From Gaiella sp. (GTDB lineage Bacteria > Actinomycetota > Thermoleophilia > Gaiellales > Gaiellaceae): a stretch of DNA of 64,000 nt. The notes beneath the pieces were generated by a model. That model did no database searches. It was given only the letters and a program-made list of their open reading frames with translations, and was not told the DNA's origin. Every line of letters begins with the position of its first letter. Within the stretch, counting starts at the first letter, position 1. This document shows, in pieces, positions 54,887 to 62,935 of the stretch. The position numbers and the translations under genes were made by a program. The DNA lies in contig JAOSJZ010000001.1 in assembly GCA_027493885.1 (NCBI GenBank), positions 124,001 to 188,000 of the forward strand, given 5' to 3'.

Positions 54887-56401
54887 ATGAGCACCAAGCG
54901 ACGCTTCTACATCACGACTGCCATTCCCTACGTGAATGGCGACCCACATCTCGGCCACGCGCTGGAGTTCGTTCAGGCGGACGTGCTCGCGCGGCATCGG
55001 AGGCGGCGCGGTGACGACGTGCGCTTTCTCACCGGCACCGACGACAACGCACTCAAGAACGTCGATGCTGCGCTCGCCGCAGGGCTTTCGGTCGCGGAGT
55101 TCGTCGCAGACAAGGCGCAGCGGTTCTCCGATCTCGCTGAGCCGCTGCAGTTGTCAAACGACGACTTCATCCGCACGAGCATCGACCCGCGACACCGGCC
55201 CGGTGTGGAACGGCTCTGGGCTGCGTGTGCCGAGGCAGGCGATCTCTATCAGCGTGACTATGAGGGTCTCTACTGCTCGGGCTGTGAGGCGTTCGTCTTT
55301 CCTGGCGACCTGAACGACGGCCTCTGCCCTGAGCACAACGAAGCCCCGGAGCGGATCGTCGAGCGCAACTGGTTCTTTCGCCTCTCGCGCTACCAGGACG
55401 CGCTTCTCGATCTGATCGAGAGCGGACGCTTGCAGATCGCGCCCGAACACCGACGCAACGAGGTGCTCGCCTTTATCCGCGGCGGGCTGAGCGACTTCAG
55501 CGTCTCACGCGCGCAGGAGCGCACACGTGGCTGGGGCATCCCTGTGCCCGGTGACCCGTCGCAGGTGATCTACGTCTGGTTCGACGCGCTCGCCAACTAC
55601 ATCACGGCGCTCGACTTCGCCGAGGACGCAGCCGCTTACAACGACTGGTGGAGAGAGAGCGATGACCGTCTGCACGTGATCGGCAAGGGCATCATCCGCT
55701 TCCACGCGATCTACTGGCCCGCGATCCTCATCTCCGCCGGTCAGCCGCTGCCGACGACCATCTTCGTTCACGACTACCTCACGGTTGACGGACAGAAGCT
55801 CTCGAAGTCGCTCGGCACTGCGATCGACCCATCGGAGGCGATCGAGCGCTACGGGCCGGACGCGCTCCGCTGGTGGTTCCTCCGCGACGTGCCCCGAGCC
55901 GGCGACGCCGACTTCCGCCCCGACCTGATCGCCGCGCGCGCGAACGAACTCGCCGACGGTCTCGGCAACCTGATCAACCGCACGATCGCACTCGTCAGTC
56001 GCAACTGCACAGTCGAAGCGTCGAGGCGCGGCGAAACAGTTGCCGAAGCTGTTGGTCTCGCAACCTCGTGCGCCGAACTACCGTCGGCAATCGATGCGGC
56101 TCTCGCCGCCTTCGACCTTCGCAGTGCGGCGAACGCACTATGGGAGGTTGTCGTAGAAGCAAACCGATTCGCCTCAGCGACGCGACCGTGGGAACTTGCG
56201 AGGGCTGCACGATCGGGCGATGGCACGGCGGCTGCCCGGCTCGACTCGGTGCTCGGGGTGTTGATCGACGCCTGCTCGCACATCGCCTCCGAACTCGATC
56301 CGTTCCTGCCCCTTGCGGCGCAAAGGATCAGCGCCGCGCTTGCCGACCTCGACGTGCAGAAGGGCCGCGCTCTCTTCCCGAAGGTGGAGGCAGAGGCATG
56401 A
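54887..56401 (+). CDS. metG: Methionyl-tRNA synthetase carried by the island
   Basis: This 504-residue class I synthetase is complete. It has PYVNGDPHLGHALEFVQADV with HLGH, a zinc-knob insert CSGCEAF...CPEH, YVWFDALANYITALDF, the DGQKLSKSLGTAIDP loop (KMSKS equivalent), and the helical anticodon-binding domain (RPWELARA). It lacks the C-terminal EMAP-like domain. It would charge initiator and elongator tRNA-Met. AAAGGAG precedes ATG 54887. Being between att repeats, it is cargo of the element, perhaps a second or inhibitor-resistant enzyme; whether the host has another metG is not visible here. Confidence 0.93.
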   Translation: MSTKRRFYITTAIPYVNGDPHLGHALEFVQADVLARHRRRRGDDVRFLTGTDDNALKNVDAALAAGLSVAEFVADKAQRFSDLAEPLQLSNDDFIRTSIDPRHRPGVERLWAACAEAGDLYQRDYEGLYCSGCEAFVFPGDLNDGLCPEHNEAPERIVERNWFFRLSRYQDALLDLIESGRLQIAPEHRRNEVLAFIRGGLSDFSVSRAQERTRGWGIPVPGDPSQVIYVWFDALANYITALDFAEDAAAYNDWWRESDDRLHVIGKGIIRFHAIYWPAILISAGQPLPTTIFVHDYLTVDGQKLSKSLGTAIDPSEAIERYGPDALRWWFLRDVPRAGDADFRPDLIAARANELADGLGNLINRTIALVSRNCTVEASRRGETVAEAVGLATSCAELPSAIDAALAAFDLRSAANALWEVVVEANRFASATRPWELARAARSGDGTAAARLDSVLGVLIDACSHIASELDPFLPLAAQRISAALADLDVQKGRALFPKVEAEA

Positions 56402-56427
56402 ACGTCGAGACCGGCGAGGGAACCTTG

Positions 56428-56454
56428 CGCGGGTTCGATTCCCGCCGCCTCCAT
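56428..56454 (+). repeat. Right attachment repeat (attR), displaced ssrA 3' end
   Basis: This is identical over 27 bp to 50911-50937, with a mismatch on each side (A/G before, T/C after). It is a fragment without the rest of tmRNA, consistent with being the original 3' end pushed away by integration. Confidence 0.9.
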
Positions 56455-56512
56455 CTCCGTCCTGCTCGGCGAAGCCGGTACGTGATCGCCGTGAGGCTCG
56501 TCGACGTGATCG

Positions 56513-56543
56513 CGGTGCGGTGATCCGCGGCTTCGCCGCACCG
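56513..56543 (+). terminator. Hairpin downstream of attR
   Basis: CGGTGCGG and CCGCACCG pair around a 15-nt loop that can fold further. It may be the original terminator of ssrA, now behind the island. Confidence 0.45.
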
Positions 56544-56629
56544 GGAGTCGGGGGAACCCCGGATGCCGCGCCGCCCGGCCGTCGAGACGATGGGGACGCT
56601 CGATGGTGCCCGGAGAAGGGAGCGGTCGG

Positions 56630-57489
56630 GTGCAGGAGATGCTGATCGTCGGACGGGGCGGCGAAGGAGTTGTGGTCGCGTCGCAACTCCTGGCGGACGC
56701 GTTCGTGCGCGCGGGGCTGTGGGCGCAGAGCTTCCCGGAGTTCAAGGCCGAGCGGCGCGGCGCGCCGATCTCGGCATTCCTGCGCTGGGACGACGCCCCG
56801 ATCCACCGCCGCTACAAGGTGCGCGAGTGCGACGTCCTCGTCTCCGTCTCGCCGTCGCCCCCCTCCGAGGACGTGCTCCGAGCCGTCCGACCGGGCGGCC
56901 TGGTCGTCCTGAACCGGGAGAGCCGGTACCCGCATACGGGGCCGTTCGAGATCGCGCGCGTCCCGGCTTCGCGGATCGCCCGCGACCTCGGCGTTCTCTC
57001 GGCGGAGGGGAGGCCGATGGGGAACGTCGCCCTCCTCGGCGCGTGCGTCAGGCTGCTCCTGTCGGACGGGCTCCGTTTCCTCGAGGCTGCGATCGCCGCG
57101 CGGATGGGCTCCGCCGCGGGAGCGAACGTCGCCGCTGCGCGGGAGGGGTACGAGCGGTGCACGAGGCAGCGCACGCGCGGAGGCGACGTGCCGCTCGAGC
57201 TCGCGGCGACGGTCGCAGCCGCGACGGCGGCGCCGCGACCGCTGCCGGTGTTCCCGGTGAGCACGACCGACTCGTTCGGCATCCACACGGGCTCCTGGTC
57301 GCTCGACCGCCCCGTTCTCACCGACGCGTGCACCTCGTGCGCGCTGTGCGCGCTGTTCTGCCCGGACGGCGCGATCACCCGAACCGACGGCGCCATGGCG
57401 ATCGACTATCTCTACTGCAAGGGCTGCGGCATCTGCGAGGCCGTCTGCCCCGTCCGCGGGCGATCAGGATGGAGGAGGCGGCAGCGTGA
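56630..57489 (+). CDS. 2-oxoacid:ferredoxin oxidoreductase gamma-delta fusion (one frameshift)
   Basis: The start is set at GTG 56630 (VQEMLIVGRGGEGVVVASQL), with GGAGAAGGG nine bases upstream. The gamma domain covers about 1-185. The delta domain has two 4Fe-4S motifs (CTSCALCALFCPDGAIT, CKGCGICEAVCPV). A missing G in 57458-57460 breaks the end; restoring it gives VRGAIRMEEAAA and a stop at 57489. The 998-residue ORF of the track is the result of this error. The stop overlaps the alpha start as GTGA. Confidence 0.88.
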
Positions 57490-58658
57490 GCGGGACGATG
57501 CTGCGCGGTCGCACCGTGCTGACGGGCGACGAGGCTGCCGCGCACGCGGTGGCGCTCGCGCGGACGCAGGCGGTCGGCTGCTACCCGATCACGCCGCAGA
57601 CGATCGTCGTCGAGCGGCTCGCCGACCTCACGGCGGGACGCGACGACGTCGTGTTCGCGAACGTCGAGAGCGAGCACGCGATGCTCGGCTACGTGATCGC
57701 GGCGTCGCGCGTCGGCGTGCGGACGTTCACCGCCACATCCTCGCAGGGCCTGCTGTACGCGCACGAGCAGCTCCACCGCGCCTCGCGCGAGCGCGTGCCC
57801 GTCGTCATGGTCAACGTCAACCGGTCGATCCTCGCGCCCTGGAGCCTCGAGCCGGACCTCTCGGACAGCCTGAGCCAGCGCGACACGGGGTGGATCCAGC
57901 TCTACTGCGCGTCCGTGCAGGAGGTGCTCGACAGCGTCCTCTGCGCCTACCGGATCGCCGAGACGGTGATGCTGCCGGTGATGGTGTCCGCCGAGGGCTT
58001 CCTCCTCTCGCACACCGCGGAGGTCGTCTACGTGCCGGAGCAGAAGGACGTCGACGAGTTCCTGCCGTCCTTCCGCCCGCCGGACGACTGGGTGCTCGAC
58101 CCCGATCGGCCGCGCACGTACTCGGCGCTACCGCAACCCGTCGAATACTCGCAGTTCCAGCGGAGGGTCGCCGAGGCGATGGACGAGGCGCGCGGCGTCG
58201 TCGAGAGCGTCGCCGCGGAGTTCGGCGTGCGCTTCGGCCGCCGCAAGGTCGGCGCGCTCGACATCGCAGGCGCCCCGGACGCCAGGTCGGCCCTGGTCAC
58301 GATGGGGACGATCGGCGACTCGGCGCTCGAGCTCCTGCCCGGGGACGACGACCTGCTGCTCGTGCGCGTGCACGCCTACCGCCCGTTCCCCGCCGGCGAG
58401 CTCGCCGCAGCCCTCGCCGGCCGCTCGTACGTGTCCGTCGTCGACCGTGCCGCGGCGTTCGGCTCCCTCGGCCCGCTCGGCGCCGACGTGCGGTCGCTCG
58501 ACCTCGGCCCGGGAACCGTCACGACCGACTACGTCTGCGGGGTCGGCGGCACGGAGGTCACCCCTGTGACCCTGCGCTGGGCGCTCGAGCACACGCGCGC
58601 GAACGCCGGGCGGATCCCGGGCCACGACCCGGTGATCGTGCCGGAGGAGGTGCGCTGA
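57486..58658 (+). CDS. 2-oxoacid:ferredoxin oxidoreductase alpha subunit
   Basis: This encodes 390 residues from GTG 57486. It has the alpha-subunit start LTGDEAAAHAVALARTQAVG then CYPITPQTIVVERLADL, the ESEHAMLGYVIAASRVGVRT region and NRSILAPWSLEPDLSDSLSQ. The C-terminal part (VRVHAYRPFPAGELAAALAG) is the usual alpha domain II. With beta it binds substrate and thiamine diphosphate and makes acyl-CoA with reduced ferredoxin. The substrate (pyruvate or a branched-chain or aromatic 2-oxoacid) is not resolved. Confidence 0.9.
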   Translation: MSGTMLRGRTVLTGDEAAAHAVALARTQAVGCYPITPQTIVVERLADLTAGRDDVVFANVESEHAMLGYVIAASRVGVRTFTATSSQGLLYAHEQLHRASRERVPVVMVNVNRSILAPWSLEPDLSDSLSQRDTGWIQLYCASVQEVLDSVLCAYRIAETVMLPVMVSAEGFLLSHTAEVVYVPEQKDVDEFLPSFRPPDDWVLDPDRPRTYSALPQPVEYSQFQRRVAEAMDEARGVVESVAAEFGVRFGRRKVGALDIAGAPDARSALVTMGTIGDSALELLPGDDDLLLVRVHAYRPFPAGELAAALAGRSYVSVVDRAAAFGSLGPLGADVRSLDLGPGTVTTDYVCGVGGTEVTPVTLRWALEHTRANAGRIPGHDPVIVPEEVR

Positions 58659-59599
58659 TGGCCCGGTGGGTCGACGAGATCGTCACGGAGGAACGGCTCC
58701 TGCACCCGGGCCACGCGGCCTGCGCCGGCTGCGGCCCGGCGATCAACGTCCGGCACGTGCTCGACGGGCTCGCGGCGGCGCGGCCCGACTCGCGGATCGT
58801 GCTCGTGATCCCCGCCTCGTGCTGGACGATCATCGCGGGCGTGTGGCCCGTGAACGCGTTCGGCGTCACGGTGCACCTCACGCCCTTCGCCTCCGCCGCG
58901 GTCGAGGCTGCGGCGATCAAGTCCGCCCTGCGACTCGTGGGTCGCACCGACACGCAGGTCGTGGTCTGGGGAGGCGACGGATCGACCTGCGACATCGGCT
59001 TCACCGGGGTCTCCGCGGCCGCAGAGCGGAACGACGACGTCGTCTACGTGCTGAACGACAACGAGGCGTACATGAACACGGGCGTCCAGAAGTCCGGCGG
59101 GACGCCGGAGGGGGCTTGGACGACAACGACGCCCGCCGCTGCACCGCGGTCGGGACAGAAGAAGGAGATCGCGCGGATCATGGCGGCGCACGGGATCCCC
59201 TACGTGGCGACGCTCGCCGCGGGCTCGGTGCCGATGCTCAAGGACTTCAGGGCGAAGGTCACGCGGGCGGCCGGGATCCCGGGCTTCCGCTTCCTCCACG
59301 CGCTGGGTGCGTGCCCGCCGGGGTGGAAGTACCCGACGGGCGAGTCCGCGGAGATCGTCCGGCTCGCCGTCGAGTCGCACGTGTTCCCGCTCTGGGAGTG
59401 CGATCACGGCGCCTGGCGGATCACCTACCGGCCCAAGCGTCCCGTTCCCGTGCGCGACTACCTGGGCGTGCAGGGGCGGTTCTCCCACCTCTCTCGCGAG
59501 GAGATCGACGCGATCCAGGCGCACGTGGACGAGCGCTGGGACGCGCTGACAGCGGTCGGCGAGCCAGACCGGGAGCTCCCCCGGGCGAGCTCGCGCTGA
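58658..59599 (+). CDS. 2-oxoacid:ferredoxin oxidoreductase beta subunit
   Basis: This encodes 313 residues from ATG 58658 (TGATG overlap with alpha). The Cys motif HAACAGCGPAINVRHVL is a cluster ligand site, and the thiamine diphosphate motif is VVVWGGDGSTCDIGFTGVSA followed by NDNEAYMNTGVQKSGGTP. It catalyses decarboxylation with alpha. It is the last gene of the operon. Confidence 0.92.
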   Translation: MARWVDEIVTEERLLHPGHAACAGCGPAINVRHVLDGLAAARPDSRIVLVIPASCWTIIAGVWPVNAFGVTVHLTPFASAAVEAAAIKSALRLVGRTDTQVVVWGGDGSTCDIGFTGVSAAAERNDDVVYVLNDNEAYMNTGVQKSGGTPEGAWTTTTPAAAPRSGQKKEIARIMAAHGIPYVATLAAGSVPMLKDFRAKVTRAAGIPGFRFLHALGACPPGWKYPTGESAEIVRLAVESHVFPLWECDHGAWRITYRPKRPVPVRDYLGVQGRFSHLSREEIDAIQAHVDERWDALTAVGEPDRELPRASSR

Positions 59600-59662
59600 G
59601 CCCGGGGTGTGCGTCGACCGCGGCCCGCCGACTAGCGTGTCGCCCATGAGAGGCCGAGCCGC

Positions 59663-61331
59663 GTGGTAACCGCCGCGGAGATCGCGGGGATCACCATCTT
59701 CGCGGAGCTCGACGCCGCCGACCGTGAGCGCCTCTCGCGCGCCGCGGCCGACATCACGCTCGCGCCGGGCGAGTACGCGGCCAACCCGGGCGACGAGCGC
59801 GCGCTCTTCGCGCTGCTCGGGGGCGAATCGAGGCGGTGAAGAGCGAAGACGGGATCGAGACCGTCGTCGGAGAACGGGCCCCGGGGGACGTCTTCGGCGA
59901 GGTGCCCATCACGCTCGGCACCGTCTTCCCGGTCGGCTTCCGGGCGGCCGAGGAGTCGCGTGTGCTGCGGCTCGAGCCGCGCGACTACCACGCAGTCGCG
60001 TCCGTGGCCCCCGACGTCGCGCTCGAGGTGGGGCGGCTCGCCGCCCACCGGATGAGTGGCCCGGGCGGGCTCCAGGGGCTCGCCGCGAAGCCCCCGCGCC
60101 CGCGCGCGATCGTGCTCGGCCACCGTTGGGACGCGGCGTGCACCGAGCTGCGCCGCTTCCTCGACCGAAACCAGATCGTCTACAGATGGCTCCAGCCGGA
60201 CGTCCCGGAAGACGCGGAGCAGTGGTGGGGCGCGCTTCCGGCCGAGGGTGACTACCCGGCACTGCGCGTCGTCGACGGGAAGACCGTCGTCCGGCCGCAG
60301 GCGCGGCGGATCGCCGAGCTTCTCGACCTCTCGACCGAGGCGGACTTCGCCGAGTACGACGTCGTCATCGTCGGCGCGGGCCCCGCCGGGCTCGCCGCCG
60401 CCGTCTACGGCGCCTCCGAGGGCCTTCGCGTCGTCGCCGTGGAGCGGGAGGCGCCCGGCGGCCAGGCCGGCACGTCCTCACGGATCGAGAACTACCTCGG
60501 CTTTCCCTCCGGTGTCTCCGGCGACGAGCTCTCGAGCCGGGCGCTGAACCAGGCGCGGCGGCTCGGGGCGGAGATCCTGGTCACCCGCACGATCACGCGG
60601 ATCGACGCCGCCGCTCGGCACGTGCACTTGGACGGCGGCGACGTCCTCCGCGCCCGGACGATCGTCCTCGCCTGCGGCGTCGCTTGGCGTCGGCTCGAGA
60701 TCCCCGGGTTCGACCGGCTGGCCGGCAAGGGGATCTTCTACGGCGCCGCGCGCAGCGAGGCGGCGAACACGCACGGCCTCGACGTCCACATCGTCGGCGC
60801 CGGCAACTCCGCCGGGCAGGCGGCGATGTTCTTCTCGACCCATGCGGGGAGCGTGACCATTCTCTGCCGCGGCGGCGGGCTCGAGAAGAGCATGTCCCGC
60901 TACCTGATCGACCAGCTCGGCTCCCGCGCGAACATCGCGGTGCGGGCCCGGACGGAGCTGGCCGCGGCGCACGGGAATGCGTCGCTCGAGGCGATCGACG
61001 TTCGCGACGTCGACACCGGAGAGACGAGCCGGCTCGTGTCCGGGGGCTCTACGTCTTCATCGGCGCCGACGCGGAGACCGCCTGGCTGCCGCCCGAGATC
61101 GCGCTCGACGAGCGGGGCTTCGTGCTCACCGGGGCGGACGTGCGCAACGCGGGCCGGTGGCCGCTCGGGCGGGACCCGTACCTGCTCGAGACGAGCGTCC
61201 CGGGGGTCTTCGCCTGCGGCGACGTCCGCTACGCCCCGGTGAAGCGCGTCGCGGCCGCGGTCGGCGAAGGGAGCATGGCCATCGCCTTCGTCCACCAGTA
61301 CCTCAGGGATGCGGAAGCCGACGCGCAGTGA
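59663..61331 (+). CDS. cNMP-binding / thioredoxin-reductase-like fusion (two frameshifts)
   Basis: In order: a cNMP-type sensor domain (about 1-130, [20 protein letters not shown] ... [20 protein letters not shown]), a thioredoxin/glutaredoxin-like domain without Cys pair ([20 protein letters not shown]), and a TrxR-type flavoprotein ([23 protein letters not shown] site [20 protein letters not shown]; end [20 protein letters not shown]). The CxxC of true TrxR is missing: the place reads [13 protein letters not shown]. One G is missing at about 59818-59822 and one at 61042-61046. The start GTG 59663 is uncertain; ATG 59646, seven bases after TAGCGT, would need another shift. Confidence 0.85.
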
Positions 61332-62853
61332 GACGCACGGCGGTCGCCGGATCGCCGTCGTCTTGACTTCTGTTCGATCACTCGGACGGGGGACGACCCG
61401 TCGAGGCGCTCGCACGACGATCAGGACGACCTTGGGGGAGAGGCGACGTTTCCGTGGCGCGGCGGGGCCGAACCGGTCCTCGACGACGTCTGCGCACCTG
61501 CGTGCGCTGCCGACCTCACTCGGGCTCACCGAGCTCGAGGCCCGGCTCCGGGCTCAGCCAAGCGCCTGCGGCGTCGTGCTCGTCGACGTCGACGGCATGA
61601 AGGACGTCAACCAGCGGCACGGCCACGAGGCGGGCGACCGCCTGCTCCGCGGTGTGGCGAGCCGGTTGTCACAGGTCGTGCCGTCCGGGTTTGCGGCGGC
61701 CATCGGGGGCGACGAGTTCGTGATGCTGATACCCGGGCTCGACGACCCGGTCGCGCTCGAATGGATCGTGACGAGGGTCGGCGAGGCGCTCGCCACGCCC
61801 TTCGACGTGGCGCTCGGGCAGTCCGTCGAGGTGAGCGCCACGGCCGCGGGCGCTCTCTGGCGGCCGGAAGACGACCCGCGCTCGGTCTTCGGCACGGTCG
61901 ACGAGCGCGTGATGCTCGGCAAGCTCTACCGGCGGGAAGCCGGCTTCGGCAAGCTAGCCGACCTCGTCGCCGGCGTTCTCGACCGTGCGCCCGAGGTCGA
62001 GCTGCTCGACGCCGTCGCCGGCGCGATGCGCCAGCTCGCGGCGGCCGACCTCGGCCTCGTCCTCGTCGCCGGCGAGGTGGCGTTCGCGCCGGATCTCGCT
62101 GCGGCCGGTGCCGTCGAGGTAGCCTCGCGCGCCGCCGCCGAGGCGGCCGCGGTGGGTCGCTTCGTCGAGAGCCACGACGAGCAGTGGGAGGCGGTCGCGG
62201 CGCCGCTCGGTGCGCCCGACGCGCTCGCCGGTGCGGTCTGCGCGCTCCGGCGCGGGTGGCGGTTCGGACGACACGAGCGCGTGCTCGTCGCCCAGGCGGG
62301 GCGGTTGCTCGGTCCGAGCATCAGTGCGCGCCGGACGCTCGAGGACGCGCTCGACCAGATCGCCGAGCTGTCGGAGCAGGCCCTGCGTGACGAGACGACG
62401 GGGCTCCCGAACCGGAGGGCGCTGCTGCGGTGGCTCGAAGAGCTCGGCAAGGAGACGCCGCTGGCCGTGCTCCTCGTCGACTTCGACGGTCTGCGCGCGG
62501 TGAACAACATCCTCGGCCACCAGGCGGGGGACGAGCTGATCAGGAACGTCGCGGCGGGCATCCGCGGGGCGACGAGAGAGGACGATCTCGTGGCGCGGCT
62601 GCACGGCTCCGGCGGCGACGAGTTCATCGTGTGCTGCCCGGGGCTCGGGGAGGACGAGGCCGGCGTCCGCGCCGTCGAGCTCGAGCGCCACCTCGTGGAG
62701 CTCCGCATGCCGCGGGCGCTCCGGCACCTCTACCGTGGAGCGTCGGTCGGCAGCACGGCGCGCGCTCCGGGCGAGGAGCCGACAGCGTTCATCGAGCGTG
62801 CGGTCGGCGCGCTGCGGCGGCGAAAGGCTATCCGCCGGGACGAGCACGGCTGA
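61309..62853 (+). CDS. Double-GGDEF protein, putative diguanylate cyclase
   Basis: This encodes up to 514 residues; the first 75 or so are probably not translated and the true start may be downstream (for example TTG 61430). The first GGDEF domain is VVLVDVDGMKDVNQRHGHEA ... AAIGGDEFVMLIPG. The middle (about 220-340) is a GAF-like segment. The second is TTGLPNRRALLRWLEELGKE ... GSGGDEFIVCCPG. Both GGDEF loops are intact, so both could make c-di-GMP. No membrane helices are seen, so it is a soluble enzyme. It overlaps the upstream gene. Confidence 0.82.
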   Translation: MRKPTRSETHGGRRIAVVLTSVRSLGRGTTRRGARTTIRTTLGERRRFRGAAGPNRSSTTSAHLRALPTSLGLTELEARLRAQPSACGVVLVDVDGMKDVNQRHGHEAGDRLLRGVASRLSQVVPSGFAAAIGGDEFVMLIPGLDDPVALEWIVTRVGEALATPFDVALGQSVEVSATAAGALWRPEDDPRSVFGTVDERVMLGKLYRREAGFGKLADLVAGVLDRAPEVELLDAVAGAMRQLAAADLGLVLVAGEVAFAPDLAAAGAVEVASRAAAEAAAVGRFVESHDEQWEAVAAPLGAPDALAGAVCALRRGWRFGRHERVLVAQAGRLLGPSISARRTLEDALDQIAELSEQALRDETTGLPNRRALLRWLEELGKETPLAVLLVDFDGLRAVNNILGHQAGDELIRNVAAGIRGATREDDLVARLHGSGGDEFIVCCPGLGEDEAGVRAVELERHLVELRMPRALRHLYRGASVGSTARAPGEEPTAFIERAVGALRRRKAIRRDEHG

Positions 62854-62935
62854 CGCGCGGTTTCCGGCCGGCCGCGCGCACCGGTGCTACCGTCGTGGGC
62901 AGCGGTCCGTACCTGTCGATCGAGGAGGCCACGTC

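Larger units (their letters stand above)
50938..56454. mobile_element. 5.5-kb genomic island integrated in ssrA
   Basis: The element is bounded by identical 27-bp direct repeats and starts with its own integrase next to attL. It contains two two-gene modules resembling toxin-antitoxin pairs and a complete metG, and ends 53 nt after the metG stop. Codon use is visibly less GC-biased than in flanking genes. No conjugation, replication or phage structural gene is present, so it must rely on helpers or be a minimal or decayed element. Confidence 0.88.

Noticed and set aside
56603-59599. 998-residue ORF
   Set aside because: It results from a missing base at 57458-57460 that lets the gamma-delta frame run through the alpha gene into the beta frame; alpha and beta are separate genes.
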